DNA from: an uncultured Muribaculaceae bacterium
GTDB taxonomy: Bacteria > Bacteroidota > Bacteroidia > Bacteroidales > Muribaculaceae
Direction: 5' to 3'
Assembly: GCA_904501735.1 (NCBI GenBank)
Contig: CAJGBY010000009.1
Coordinates: forward strand, 1 to 64,000
Length of the DNA: 64,000 nucleotides
Part shown: one piece after another, positions 44,467-52,904 of the stretch
Layout: every line of letters starts with the position of its first letter
Position numbering within the stretch: the stretch's first letter is position 1
Program-made: the position numbers and the translations under genes
The notes under the pieces: generated by a model
What the model was told of the DNA's origin: nothing
The model's database searches: none
The model's input: the letters and a program-made list of their open reading frames with translations, nothing else

Positions 44467-45819
44467 TTATTTCACTTGGTTGATTTCCCAAAGTAGGTTC
44501 TTACCTTTCACACCAGCAAGGTCAATTTCTTGTGAAACCATACCTTTAGTTTTAGCTTCAAGGACAAATTCTTTCACAGTTTCCTTACCATCGGTAATTG
44601 TAATCACACCATTGTCGATGTCCTTTAGCAAGTCGAAATCCAAACGATATTTATCACCTTCGAGAGCTGTAGTATTCAATCCAAATGCCCAACGATTGAA
44701 CATACCTGTAGCCAACTTAGGTTCTACATAATCTGGATTGTTTAGCATTTGTACAAAGTCGCACATCTTAGCAGCTTCTACAGTTACAGCCTTTTCTACT
44801 GTTTCATATCCTTCGGCTTCCATCTTCACAGTGTACTTACCTGGCTTCACATTCCAGAATACAAACACACCATTGTAGTTGTTGTCGGTAGTGTAAGTGT
44901 CGGCTACATTACCATTAGCATCTACAAGAGTGATTTTAGCACCATTAAGTGGAGCATACATATCGTGTGAACCCTTGATCCAGTTGTGATAGTTACGGTG
45001 ATTCATGATGCGACGGCAATCCTTCACTGCACCCGATACTACGCCAGTAGCAGGTTGGTCGGCACCGAAATAGTCGCAATAGAAGCGATACATATTCCAT
45101 GCACTTAGTTTCACATAGTCCACATTAAGAAGACGGTGAGTTTCAGGACGATAGTCGTGGAAAGTACCTTCAACAAGGAAACCAGGAACATTAAGATGAC
45201 GCAACACGCCAAGAGAATAGCCAAGGAAAGGCTTGTCTTCGGTAACGATCAAACGAGGCGACCACACTGTGATGTCATTATCCATAAGATAAGAAATAGA
45301 CATTGTAGCTTGGTGACGACCTAACGCCATATTCACCACATTCTTACCCAAACCGTTAGAGTCTTGGTTGTAAAGATTCAAGAAATAGTTTACTCTTGCT
45401 CTTTCGCCAGCAGCATTAGAGTGAACCGAAATAAACGCATCGGCACCGAAAGCATTGGCTTCTTCGCCAATCACGCGCAATGGTTTGTCGTCTTCTTCAC
45501 GGTTGGTTACACGCGAAATAGCCACTGTAGCACCTGCATTTTCAAGCAAACGCTTTAGTTCAAGACTCTTGATAAGATTCACGCGCGATTCCCAAAAACC
45601 GTTAGTGTCGAGTGGAGCAAAATTGATAGTTGGCACATTGCGGTCGTTACCCTTTACAAGGTACACCGAACCATCGGCATTGTACACTGTGTCGGCACCA
45701 CCATTATGGAAACCACCATGACCAGGATTGATATAGATTTTCACTCCCGATAGGTCCTTTGCACCAACAAATGCAACAGCTGTCAATGCAATAAACAAAG
45801 AAAATAGAAGTTTTTTCAT
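44467..45819 (-). CDS. Secreted N-acetylmuramoyl-L-alanine amidase without type IX tail
   Basis: A 450-residue exported protein (signal ends AFVGA then KDLSG). Amidase_3 zinc domain at ~26-260: INPGHGG with His34, FWESRVNL with a Glu near 75, SVHSNAA with a His near 135, and FLVEGTFHD with the catalytic Glu near 217. A carboxypeptidase-regulatory-like Ig domain follows at ~262-365 (YAPLNGAKITLVDANGNVADT, NGVFVFWNVKPGKYTVKMEAEGYE), then a short beta domain ending VNQVK-like. It is a paralogue of the front half of the 1298-residue amidase, but lacks its propeller region and tail, so a periplasmic place is inferred. Its promoter region holds a 45-base palindrome. Confidence 0.9.
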   Translation of the reverse strand: MKKLLFSLFIALTAVAFVGAKDLSGVKIYINPGHGGFHNGGADTVYNADGSVYLVKGNDRNVPTINFAPLDTNGFWESRVNLIKSLELKRLLENAGATVAISRVTNREEDDKPLRVIGEEANAFGADAFISVHSNAAGERARVNYFLNLYNQDSNGLGKNVVNMALGRHQATMSISYLMDNDITVWSPRLIVTEDKPFLGYSLGVLRHLNVPGFLVEGTFHDYRPETHRLLNVDYVKLSAWNMYRFYCDYFGADQPATGVVSGAVKDCRRIMNHRNYHNWIKGSHDMYAPLNGAKITLVDANGNVADTYTTDNNYNGVFVFWNVKPGKYTVKMEAEGYETVEKAVTVEAAKMCDFVQMLNNPDYVEPKLATGMFNRWAFGLNTTALEGDKYRLDFDLLKDIDNGVITITDGKETVKEFVLEAKTKGMVSQEIDLAGVKGKNLLWEINQVK

Positions 45820-45839
45820 CTTTTTAGTTTAAAAATTAG

Positions 45840-45884
45840 TTGTAGTGCAAAATTAATCAGAATTCTGATAATATTACACTACAA
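45840..45884. promoter_or_regulatory. 45-base palindrome over the amidase promoter
   Basis: The core ATCAGAATTCTGAT is a perfect 14-base palindrome, and the ends TTGTAGTG and CACTACAA also pair exactly; the bases between are nearly symmetric. A -7 element TAATTTTG (minus strand, 45848-45855) lies inside. No T run follows, so it is more likely an operator than a terminator. Confidence 0.65.
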
Positions 45885-45952
45885 CCTTATTTCTTTTTTG
45901 GATTTTTTTGTACAGAATGGTAGATCTTTTAGACACAAGAACAAAAGGAGAT

Positions 45953-45976
45953 AAAATCAGTCCTTCGGACTATTTT
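45953..45976 (-). terminator. Putative terminator of the porZ unit
   Basis: On the minus strand AAAATAGTCC pairs with GGACT(G)ATTTT with one bulge and a 3-base loop, just past the porZ stop. Confidence 0.55.
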
Positions 45977-45991
45977 GTTCTAATGCAACTA

Positions 45992-48364
45992 TTAACGAAT
46001 GATGAGAATCTTGCTTACGGCGCCTGATGATGATTCGTTTTCGTTTTGCGAAGCTAAGATGAAATATACACCGCTTTTCACTGGTTCACCTTGATAGTTA
46101 CAACCGTCCCAAGTAGCCATACCACCCGATGAACGCACCGATTTCACTACATTACCAGCAGAATCGGCTATCTTCACAAGCGAATTTTCCATAAGTCCAC
46201 GAATGGTGATGTCGCCAGTGTATTCGGGACGCACAGGATTAGGATAAGCATAGATGTTGCTGTAATCGATTGCAGGAGGTTCGCTATCGCTCGAATATTC
46301 CATTAGCCCCTTGTCGGTACCTATATATACTTTATTGTTGGTAGAATTGCAGCACACCGATAGCACTTTGTTGCTCAACATAGGACTATTGTCGGTGGTG
46401 AATTGTTCGAGAATTTCGCTACCATCTTCGCTCACAAGTAATACTCCCGATGACGATGTACCTATCCACTTGCGATTGCTACCATCGATAGCGATGCAAG
46501 TTACATCGGTGTTGTCGAGTAGGTAATCGGCAAGATTGGTACCGTCGTTGCGTGGCACTTTGAGGTGGTTGATTGAGAATTCGCCTGTCTTGAATGCATT
46601 GTGAGGGTAAAATTCCACTACGCCATTGTTGGTACCCATCCACACTCTACCTTTCTTGTCTTCGGCAAAACAATTGATATAACTCCACGAATATTCCTTA
46701 CCATCTTGGTCGGTAAGCGATGAGAATACCTTTGATTTTATGTTAGAAGATGCAGGATTTCCGTCGTCATAGAAGATAGTAAGAGGGTCCCCATAGTTGC
46801 CTATACCATGTAGCTTTACATCGCGCGAAGTGATGAATAGGTGGCTACGGAAATCGCCTTCCACTCCCTCAACTTGTGGAGTGAGCCAATCCTCGCGAGT
46901 GAGTGTCGATTGATTTTTCTTTTCACGAGGAAGTACAGCAAATTGTGTAGTGTTATTGAACGATTGTAGCACCCATAGATTACCGCTCTTGTCGAATTTG
47001 ATTGCTGGAGTGGTGCAAGTGTGGAATGTGGCATCTATTTCCACTTTGTCGATAGGGCTATTGGTCCAATCGTACTTAGCTACCACCTCACCATTGGTGA
47101 TTTTATACACACCTTCAAACCATGTGCCAATGTAGCAAGTGTTAGGGTCCTCAGGATCGAAAACTAAGTCGTAAGGCGAATTGATGCGATTGTTTTTCTG
47201 TCCATGAGGGTTGATAGTTGCCACCGATGAAGGTATTTCATTCTTCCATGTTGTTCCGTCGAATGATGAAAGAGCAGCTACACGATTATAATTGTTATAA
47301 TATCGATTAGAACCACAATTCATTACAAACAGCTTGCCTAAGGCTTCATTGAAAGTGAGGTAATAAGGAATGTCGACAGTCGATGTGTTAGGGAGTGCGT
47401 AGTCCATGAAAACTGTTTCGGCTCCAGCATCGCTCAACGACACATGTCGCAAACCTTTAGGCGATAATTCCCACAGAGAACCGTCTACTTCATAAGAGCT
47501 TAGAAATGATGATTTCATGTGGTCGGGTAAAGTAATCGAAGCTGTTTTGTTGGCGTTTGCATCAAGGGTTACAAGTTGACCTACACCTTGTGTAGTAACA
47601 TATTGATAGCCCTGCGCTGTGCGCTGAAAACATTTAGCTCCCTCGGTAGATATAGTGCTTTTATACGCTATATCATTGCCATTCATCTTGTAAACAAAAA
47701 GCCAACCAGTTTTAATAAACAGTTCGTTATCGTTTATGGCTAACAACTTGCCTCCTTGTTTGAAAGAGGTTTCTTTCAACTCGCTTATATTGCTATAATG
47801 CTTGCCAATTTCTTCGATGTAGACACTGTTTTTAGTAGATACTAATAGTTTATCACCCATCACACACACACTTGAAATAGGTGTGTTATAGATGCGCGAT
47901 TCTTTTACTTCTAACTTGGCATCGTTGATGAGCACATAACCAAAATCGGTAGTAATGTAAGTACCTTTGTTAGAAAATATTACATCGTTGATAGTTTTAG
48001 AGCCAGTTATCGAAGCATTATATATTTCGGGCATATTTACAACCTCGCCATTATCGAAAATAATGTCAATGTTGCTATTCTTATACACCACGAAAAGATT
48101 CTTACGATTGTAGTCGTAGTATATATCGCTAATTTCGACATCGTTCAAATCGCCCGATTCGGAAACACTATAATTTTCTTGATTTTCTTTGTCGTAACAA
48201 TATAACCAACCATCAACAAGCGAATACACCTTGCTGTTCGCATCGATTACATTTATTACATTGTTGCCAAACACACCGTATATATTCCAATCGCCAACAG
48301 CATTTTGAGCTTGCAAGCCGAACGAAATAAGTAACAGAAGTAAATATATAGTCTTTTTAATCAT
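45992..48364 (-). CDS. porZ: Type IX secretion PorZ-like protein
   Basis: About 790 residues from the preferred ATG (MIKKTIYLL; an ATG 13 residues earlier lies outside the signal peptide). Signal ends SFGLQA then QNAVG. Opening WNIYGVFGNNVINVIDANSKVYSLVDGWLYCYDKENQE matches PorZ, a two-propeller protein; later blades include GYQYVTTQG, GTWFEGVYKITNGEVVAKYDW, GRVWMGTNNGVVEF and RKWIGTSSSGVLLVSEDG. The C-terminal ~90 residues (YAYPNPVRPEYTGDITIRGL...ATWDGCNYQGEPVKSGVYFILA) are FlgD-like. In Porphyromonas PorZ sits in the surface attachment complex and helps anchor cargo to A-LPS. Last gene of a run with an acyltransferase and a second PorZ-like gene. Confidence 0.88.
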   Translation of the reverse strand: MIKKTIYLLLLLISFGLQAQNAVGDWNIYGVFGNNVINVIDANSKVYSLVDGWLYCYDKENQENYSVSESGDLNDVEISDIYYDYNRKNLFVVYKNSNIDIIFDNGEVVNMPEIYNASITGSKTINDVIFSNKGTYITTDFGYVLINDAKLEVKESRIYNTPISSVCVMGDKLLVSTKNSVYIEEIGKHYSNISELKETSFKQGGKLLAINDNELFIKTGWLFVYKMNGNDIAYKSTISTEGAKCFQRTAQGYQYVTTQGVGQLVTLDANANKTASITLPDHMKSSFLSSYEVDGSLWELSPKGLRHVSLSDAGAETVFMDYALPNTSTVDIPYYLTFNEALGKLFVMNCGSNRYYNNYNRVAALSSFDGTTWKNEIPSSVATINPHGQKNNRINSPYDLVFDPEDPNTCYIGTWFEGVYKITNGEVVAKYDWTNSPIDKVEIDATFHTCTTPAIKFDKSGNLWVLQSFNNTTQFAVLPREKKNQSTLTREDWLTPQVEGVEGDFRSHLFITSRDVKLHGIGNYGDPLTIFYDDGNPASSNIKSKVFSSLTDQDGKEYSWSYINCFAEDKKGRVWMGTNNGVVEFYPHNAFKTGEFSINHLKVPRNDGTNLADYLLDNTDVTCIAIDGSNRKWIGTSSSGVLLVSEDGSEILEQFTTDNSPMLSNKVLSVCCNSTNNKVYIGTDKGLMEYSSDSEPPAIDYSNIYAYPNPVRPEYTGDITIRGLMENSLVKIADSAGNVVKSVRSSGGMATWDGCNYQGEPVKSGVYFILASQNENESSSGAVSKILIIR

Positions 48365-48418
48365 ATTGTTGCTCGATATTGTATTTTCTATATATAACGA
48401 CAAAAGTGTGTTTATATT

Positions 48419-49426
48419 TTATGAATTTATGCGCTTTATTATCAAAGAGAAATCAAGCAACCAAGGTAAATAGCGATTAATAACATAACTTATAGGGAAA
48501 AGCAGCGCTAAACACAACATAGTTACAATAGCAGTCATTAAATATCCATCGAAAGGAATAAAAAGCATTGCTAATTGTCCTACAACCAACGGCACTCCTC
48601 CCCCAAAGAAATAAAACAACAAGCTATTCTTTCCTATGTATTGAATCCACTTAACAATGGGTAATGCGTGGCTTAGTTGCAGCATAAAAAATATCCCTAA
48701 TAGATTGCTCACTATTCCTAATGGTATGTTGTCGTATTTTACCGACATTATAGCTTGAAAATATCCTAAATAATAGTAATTATATAGCATTAACCCTAAA
48801 TAAATCACAGCACTTATAATAAAATATTTTGTAGAAATAAAGCGAGCTATAAAGTGATAATATTTTCGAGTTAATCCACCTAATACAAGAAAAAATAGTG
48901 CTATCATTCCCGATTTATAATACCATGGGAAAGGCTCTGCTTGGATAGTGTGCAAAGCAAATGCCGAAAGCATTGTGACAAAACTTATCACAAGCATTAC
49001 ATTCAAACGAGTTTTAAAACATTTTATCAGTACCAACGAAAGTAATTGAGCTATAATCAAGGTGGAAACAAACCATGCTGCAGTACCTCCAAAAATATCT
49101 ATTAAATAAGCATAAACACTCACCTCATTGCTATGTGCAAAAGCTTTAGGTATCCATATAAGAGAGGGAAATACTATAGCAGGCCAAAGAAGTTTGCACG
49201 CAATGTTTTTAATCTTTTTGTAATAAGGAAAATTATCTAAATCCTTGAAAAATAAAAATCCCGACAAAAAGAAGAAAAAAGAGAGATAAAAAGGTTTGTA
49301 AATAAAGTAGAAAGGCGAAATGTGATTTTGATAATAAAAATTACAATGAGCTATATACACAAAAATCATACACAAGGCTCTTCCTGTGTTAATCCACTCT
49401 ATATTTTTATTATTCAAATCTACCAT
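48419..49426 (-). CDS. Acyltransferase 3 family membrane protein
   Basis: A 335-residue protein with about ten membrane helices. INTGRALCMIFVYIAHCNFYY with a His near residue 27, and FFFFLSGFLFFKD near 55, are the opening motifs of the acyltransferase-3 (OafA/NodX) family, which acylate sugars of LPS, capsule or peptidoglycan. The acceptor is unknown. Its ATG directly abuts the stop of the upstream PorZ-like gene and another PorZ gene follows after 54 bases, so a link to modification of the surface glycan used by type IX cargo is plausible. Confidence 0.88.
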   Translation of the reverse strand: MVDLNNKNIEWINTGRALCMIFVYIAHCNFYYQNHISPFYFIYKPFYLSFFFFLSGFLFFKDLDNFPYYKKIKNIACKLLWPAIVFPSLIWIPKAFAHSNEVSVYAYLIDIFGGTAAWFVSTLIIAQLLSLVLIKCFKTRLNVMLVISFVTMLSAFALHTIQAEPFPWYYKSGMIALFFLVLGGLTRKYYHFIARFISTKYFIISAVIYLGLMLYNYYYLGYFQAIMSVKYDNIPLGIVSNLLGIFFMLQLSHALPIVKWIQYIGKNSLLFYFFGGGVPLVVGQLAMLFIPFDGYLMTAIVTMLCLALLFPISYVINRYLPWLLDFSLIIKRINS

Positions 49427-51745
49427 TTACTTAATTACAGTAAAGTTCATTACATTATCCTCTACTGAATCGGAGTTGTGCAACTTTAAAGAAATAGAAT
49501 ATAGTCCTGTTTCGAGTGTTTTATTAGTGTCGGTGATGCCATTCCAATACATTTTAGAGTTGTTGCATTGTAATGTTTTCACTATTTCACCATTTGATTT
49601 TTTTACATACAAAGTGCTATTAATAGGCAACTTGTCAAATATTATTTTTCCTTTAAAATCGGGTGTAATACGATTAGGAACCATAAAGGCACTATTAATA
49701 TCATTTTCTACTTCGGGAATGTATTCCAAAAGACCTCCATTGAATCCTACAAACACTGATTGTGTGTTAGAATTCCAGCACACAGCTTGCACAGCGTCGT
49801 TAGGAAAGCAAGTATTTGATGTGTTGAAATGCTTTATAATCTTAGTACAATCGGCATTGAGAAGGAACAATCCATCATCAAGTGTACCCACCCACTTGCG
49901 ATTATAATCATCAATATCGATTGATAATGATATTAGATTGTTTAGTATAGGGTAGTTTTTGTCATTTTTAGGATAAGTAGCATATAAGTTGTCCGATTCT
50001 ATATCGGCTGGATTTATACTAAATATTCCATTATTAGTAACAAACCACACTACACCATTGAGGTCTTCTTTAATGTCAATAACATAGGACCATTCTATTT
50101 TTTTACCATTCTTATCATAGAAATGATCATATGTCTTATGTGTTTTAACCTTAAATTTTCTATCGGTAGTAAAGATGTGAATCTTTCCGTCCATATCGCC
50201 ATCGAAAACTATCTTATAACCACCTGAGGTTACAAAAAAATCTACCGACTTAGGAAATTCTCTACCTAAATCTACAGTTTTCCAATCATCGGCCGATAAT
50301 TCGGTTAACGATACTTTATTCTTTGAAAGAACATTTATATAGCCACCTGTAGATTGTAAAACCCACAAATTACCACTCGCGTCAAACTGTACACAAGGAG
50401 TGTAACAAAACCAATTATTTAAAGCATGAATGAGTGTACTATTAGTCCAGTCATATTTAGCCACTATTTCATTATTTCTCACCTTGAAAACACCTTGGAA
50501 CCAAGTACCCGCATAATAGGTATTTTCTTCATTAGGGTCAAATACGAGTTGTGCTGGATCTTGAAAAGAATATCCTTTTAAATCGGTAGGTACTTCATTT
50601 TTCCAAGAATTACCATCATAAGAAGATATTTGAGCTGCTGTACCATATTCTTGAATAGTATAGTTGCCTCGTGGACAACCATTGGTAACATATAATCGCT
50701 TATTATTCTTGTTGTAAGAAATTGCAATGGCTCTACTCACCGATACTAAATTAGGTATTAATTCATCGGTTTTATTCTTTATAGAAAGATTATTTACATC
50801 AAGAATTATATTCTTTATTCCTTTTTTACCCAATCGCCACAACGAACCATCATTCTCTTGCGAAGAGAGAAGAGTATTTACAAGTTCGGAAGGTAGCGCT
50901 ATGTCAGTCTTTTTATTGCCAGCTATATCGTAAATATATAATCTATTGGTAGCAACCGATGAAGAACCTCCCACGGCAATAAAACCATTTTTTGTGAGTT
51001 GAATATCTACTACTTTAGCCGAAGAAACAGCCGACTTGGTAAAAGTACCATTATCGCCAATGGTTACTAAATAAAGTACATTAGAATTCAAGAAAAAATG
51101 TTTGCTATCGATAGGTAAAATAGTACCTGTAATGTTGAGAGAAGATGCTGTGGTACTGCTTAAATACTTTATGTTATTACTTTTTCCAGTATATAAAACA
51201 TCTTTTGCAGTAGCAAATAGTAGTTTATCACCTACTTCGGCTACTGATTTTATTTCTTCGTTGAAAAATGAAGATTTTTTTACTTCAAAATTTTTATCCT
51301 CAACATATAAATAACCTACCTTAGAAGCTACATAAAAACCATTTTTGCCGAAAGTAATATCGTTAATAGTACGATCGCCCACTCTCGTGATATTTTTCAA
51401 ATCGGGAATGTTTACTGAAGAACCACTCGCCAATATTACATCTATATTATAATCTTTATAGGTTATTACTACATAATTTTTTGTAGCATTATAATAAATG
51501 TTGTTGATGTAATAGCTTGACAAACTATTATTTACCGAAAATTGCTCAAAAGTTTTAGTATCCTTATTATAGGCATTCAAATAGTTATCGGTTACGAAAT
51601 AAACTTTGTTTTTCGTATCCAATATGCGCGCGCGTTTTTCATTAAAAACAGAATGTATTTTCCACACTCCATTTTCGGCCGCAAAAGTTGAAATAGCCAT
51701 AAAAGCTATACAAATAAAAGCTATAATTTTAGATACACTTCTCAT
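49427..51745 (-). CDS. Second PorZ-like protein, divergent
   Basis: A 772-residue exported protein (signal ends AISTFA then AENGV). The opening WKIHSVFNEKRARILDTKNKVYFVTDNYLNAYNKDTKTFEQF has the same plan as the porZ product, with matching later motifs GTWFQGVFKVRNNEIVAKYDW, GVVWFVTNNGIFSI and RKWVGTLDDGLFLLNADC. The C-terminal FlgD-like domain (FMVPNRITPDFKGKIIFDKL...YWNGITDTNKTLETGLYSISL) is present but less conserved: the PNPVRPEYxG motif reads PNRITPDFKG. AT content is higher than in its paralogue. Tandem PorZ-like genes suggest one keeps the core role and the other has a different ligand or cargo. Confidence 0.82.
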   Translation of the reverse strand: MRSVSKIIAFICIAFMAISTFAAENGVWKIHSVFNEKRARILDTKNKVYFVTDNYLNAYNKDTKTFEQFSVNNSLSSYYINNIYYNATKNYVVITYKDYNIDVILASGSSVNIPDLKNITRVGDRTINDITFGKNGFYVASKVGYLYVEDKNFEVKKSSFFNEEIKSVAEVGDKLLFATAKDVLYTGKSNNIKYLSSTTASSLNITGTILPIDSKHFFLNSNVLYLVTIGDNGTFTKSAVSSAKVVDIQLTKNGFIAVGGSSSVATNRLYIYDIAGNKKTDIALPSELVNTLLSSQENDGSLWRLGKKGIKNIILDVNNLSIKNKTDELIPNLVSVSRAIAISYNKNNKRLYVTNGCPRGNYTIQEYGTAAQISSYDGNSWKNEVPTDLKGYSFQDPAQLVFDPNEENTYYAGTWFQGVFKVRNNEIVAKYDWTNSTLIHALNNWFCYTPCVQFDASGNLWVLQSTGGYINVLSKNKVSLTELSADDWKTVDLGREFPKSVDFFVTSGGYKIVFDGDMDGKIHIFTTDRKFKVKTHKTYDHFYDKNGKKIEWSYVIDIKEDLNGVVWFVTNNGIFSINPADIESDNLYATYPKNDKNYPILNNLISLSIDIDDYNRKWVGTLDDGLFLLNADCTKIIKHFNTSNTCFPNDAVQAVCWNSNTQSVFVGFNGGLLEYIPEVENDINSAFMVPNRITPDFKGKIIFDKLPINSTLYVKKSNGEIVKTLQCNNSKMYWNGITDTNKTLETGLYSISLKLHNSDSVEDNVMNFTVIK

Positions 51746-51755
51746 ATTTTAATTT

Positions 51756-52226
51756 TTATAGTTTCAATTCTTTTTGCACAGAACAATCACCATTATTTAC
51801 AAAACTCACATTACACCATTTACCATTATGCTCACACTCATATCGTACATTATAAGCTATGTGTTTAAAACATTTAGCAGTGTAAGCCACATTACAATAA
51901 AAAGGTGCTGTGTCGCCAGGAATACGCTCCATTCTTTTCTCAACACATATTATTTCATCTCCACACACATCAATTATTAAATTCACCGTAATATCTTCGG
52001 GTAATATTACATTGTGATGAGTAATTTTCACTTTACCATCTTCAAGCGAAACCAATGAAATGCGTTCACTCTCATCACATTGCGACATATCGCAAAAAGT
52101 AATATGCCCTTGATACATATAGGTGTATTTAGACGCTTCGTTGCGTGACTTAGAGAAAGCTGTTATCACAATAATAGCAATAGCTACAGCCACCACATAA
52201 AACTCTACCGTCGAGAAAAATTCCAT
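51756..52226 (-). CDS. Membrane-anchored protein of unknown function
   Basis: A 156-residue protein with one N-terminal helix (FYVVAVAIAIIVITAF, residues ~9-24) and a beta-rich domain after it, with eight or so Cys (CDMSQC, DVCGDEIICVE, FYCNVAYTAKCF, YECEHNGKWCNVSFVNNGDC) that could form disulfides in the periplasm. No family recognised. It lies 7 bases after rdgB and 10 before the PorZ-like gene, so it is part of that transcript and may serve the same surface system. Confidence 0.7.
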   Translation of the reverse strand: MEFFSTVEFYVVAVAIAIIVITAFSKSRNEASKYTYMYQGHITFCDMSQCDESERISLVSLEDGKVKITHHNVILPEDITVNLIIDVCGDEIICVEKRMERIPGDTAPFYCNVAYTAKCFKHIAYNVRYECEHNGKWCNVSFVNNGDCSVQKELKL

Positions 52227-52233
52227 TACCTAT

Positions 52234-52812
52234 TTATATATTTTTCAAAAACTCAAATAGTTTCTTTACAGCGCGACCACGATGGCTTATAGCATTCTTT
52301 TGTTCGGGAAGCATTTCGGCAAAAGAACAATCAGCTTCGAGTGGTTTGAAAATAGGATCATAACCAAAACCACCTATTCCACTTCTTTCGGTAAGAATAT
52401 CACCTTTCACTTCACCTTCAAAAGTAAAAATTTCATCACCTAAACGCAAAGCAATAACAGTTACAAAACGAGCTGCACGATTATTGTTTCCATCAAGGTT
52501 TTTAAGCACCTTATCAATGTTATTTTCGCTATTACAATCCTCACCAGCATATCGCGCCGAATATACTCCAGGTTCACCACCAAGAGAATCTATTTCGAGT
52601 CCTGTATCGTCGGCAAAACAATCATATCCATAGTGCTCCTTAATAAAATTAGCCTTGATAATAGCATTACCTTCGAGCGTAGAAGCAGTTTCAGGAATAT
52701 CATCAAAGCAATTAATATCCTTAAGACTTAAAATTTCGAATTTGTCGCCAGCTATTTCACGCAATTCACGCAATTTATGAGCATTATTAGTAGCAAAAAC
52801 TATCTTTTTCAT
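52234..52812 (-). CDS. rdgB: dITP/XTP pyrophosphatase
   Basis: A 192-residue Ham1/RdgB enzyme of normal size: FATNNAHKLRELREIAG at the start, FADDTGLEIDSLGGEPGVYSARYAGE near 66, GGFGYDPIFKP near 148, and KNAISHRGRAVKKL near the end. It hydrolyses non-canonical purine triphosphates such as dITP and XTP, keeping them out of DNA. It starts a close-packed run with the unknown membrane protein, the two PorZ-like genes and the acyltransferase. Confidence 0.96.
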   Translation of the reverse strand: MKKIVFATNNAHKLRELREIAGDKFEILSLKDINCFDDIPETASTLEGNAIIKANFIKEHYGYDCFADDTGLEIDSLGGEPGVYSARYAGEDCNSENNIDKVLKNLDGNNNRAARFVTVIALRLGDEIFTFEGEVKGDILTERSGIGGFGYDPIFKPLEADCSFAEMLPEQKNAISHRGRAVKKLFEFLKNI

Positions 52813-52820
52813 AAAAAATA

Positions 52821-52877
52821 AAAAATGGTGTGTAGGGACATTATATTACTATAATGAAATATAAATCCTTACACACC
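52821..52877 (-). terminator. leuS terminator
   Basis: GGTGTGTAGGGA pairs with TCCTTACACACC (12 bp, one G-U) around a 27-base loop that has its own small stem; a T run follows on the minus strand. Confidence 0.8.
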
Positions 52878-52904
52878 TATTATTAATTATTAAAATACTA
52901 ATTT

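Noticed and set aside
48365..48403. Upstream ATG that would add 13 residues to porZ
   Set aside because: The added residues precede a normal signal peptide start (MIKKTIYLL) and would spoil it.
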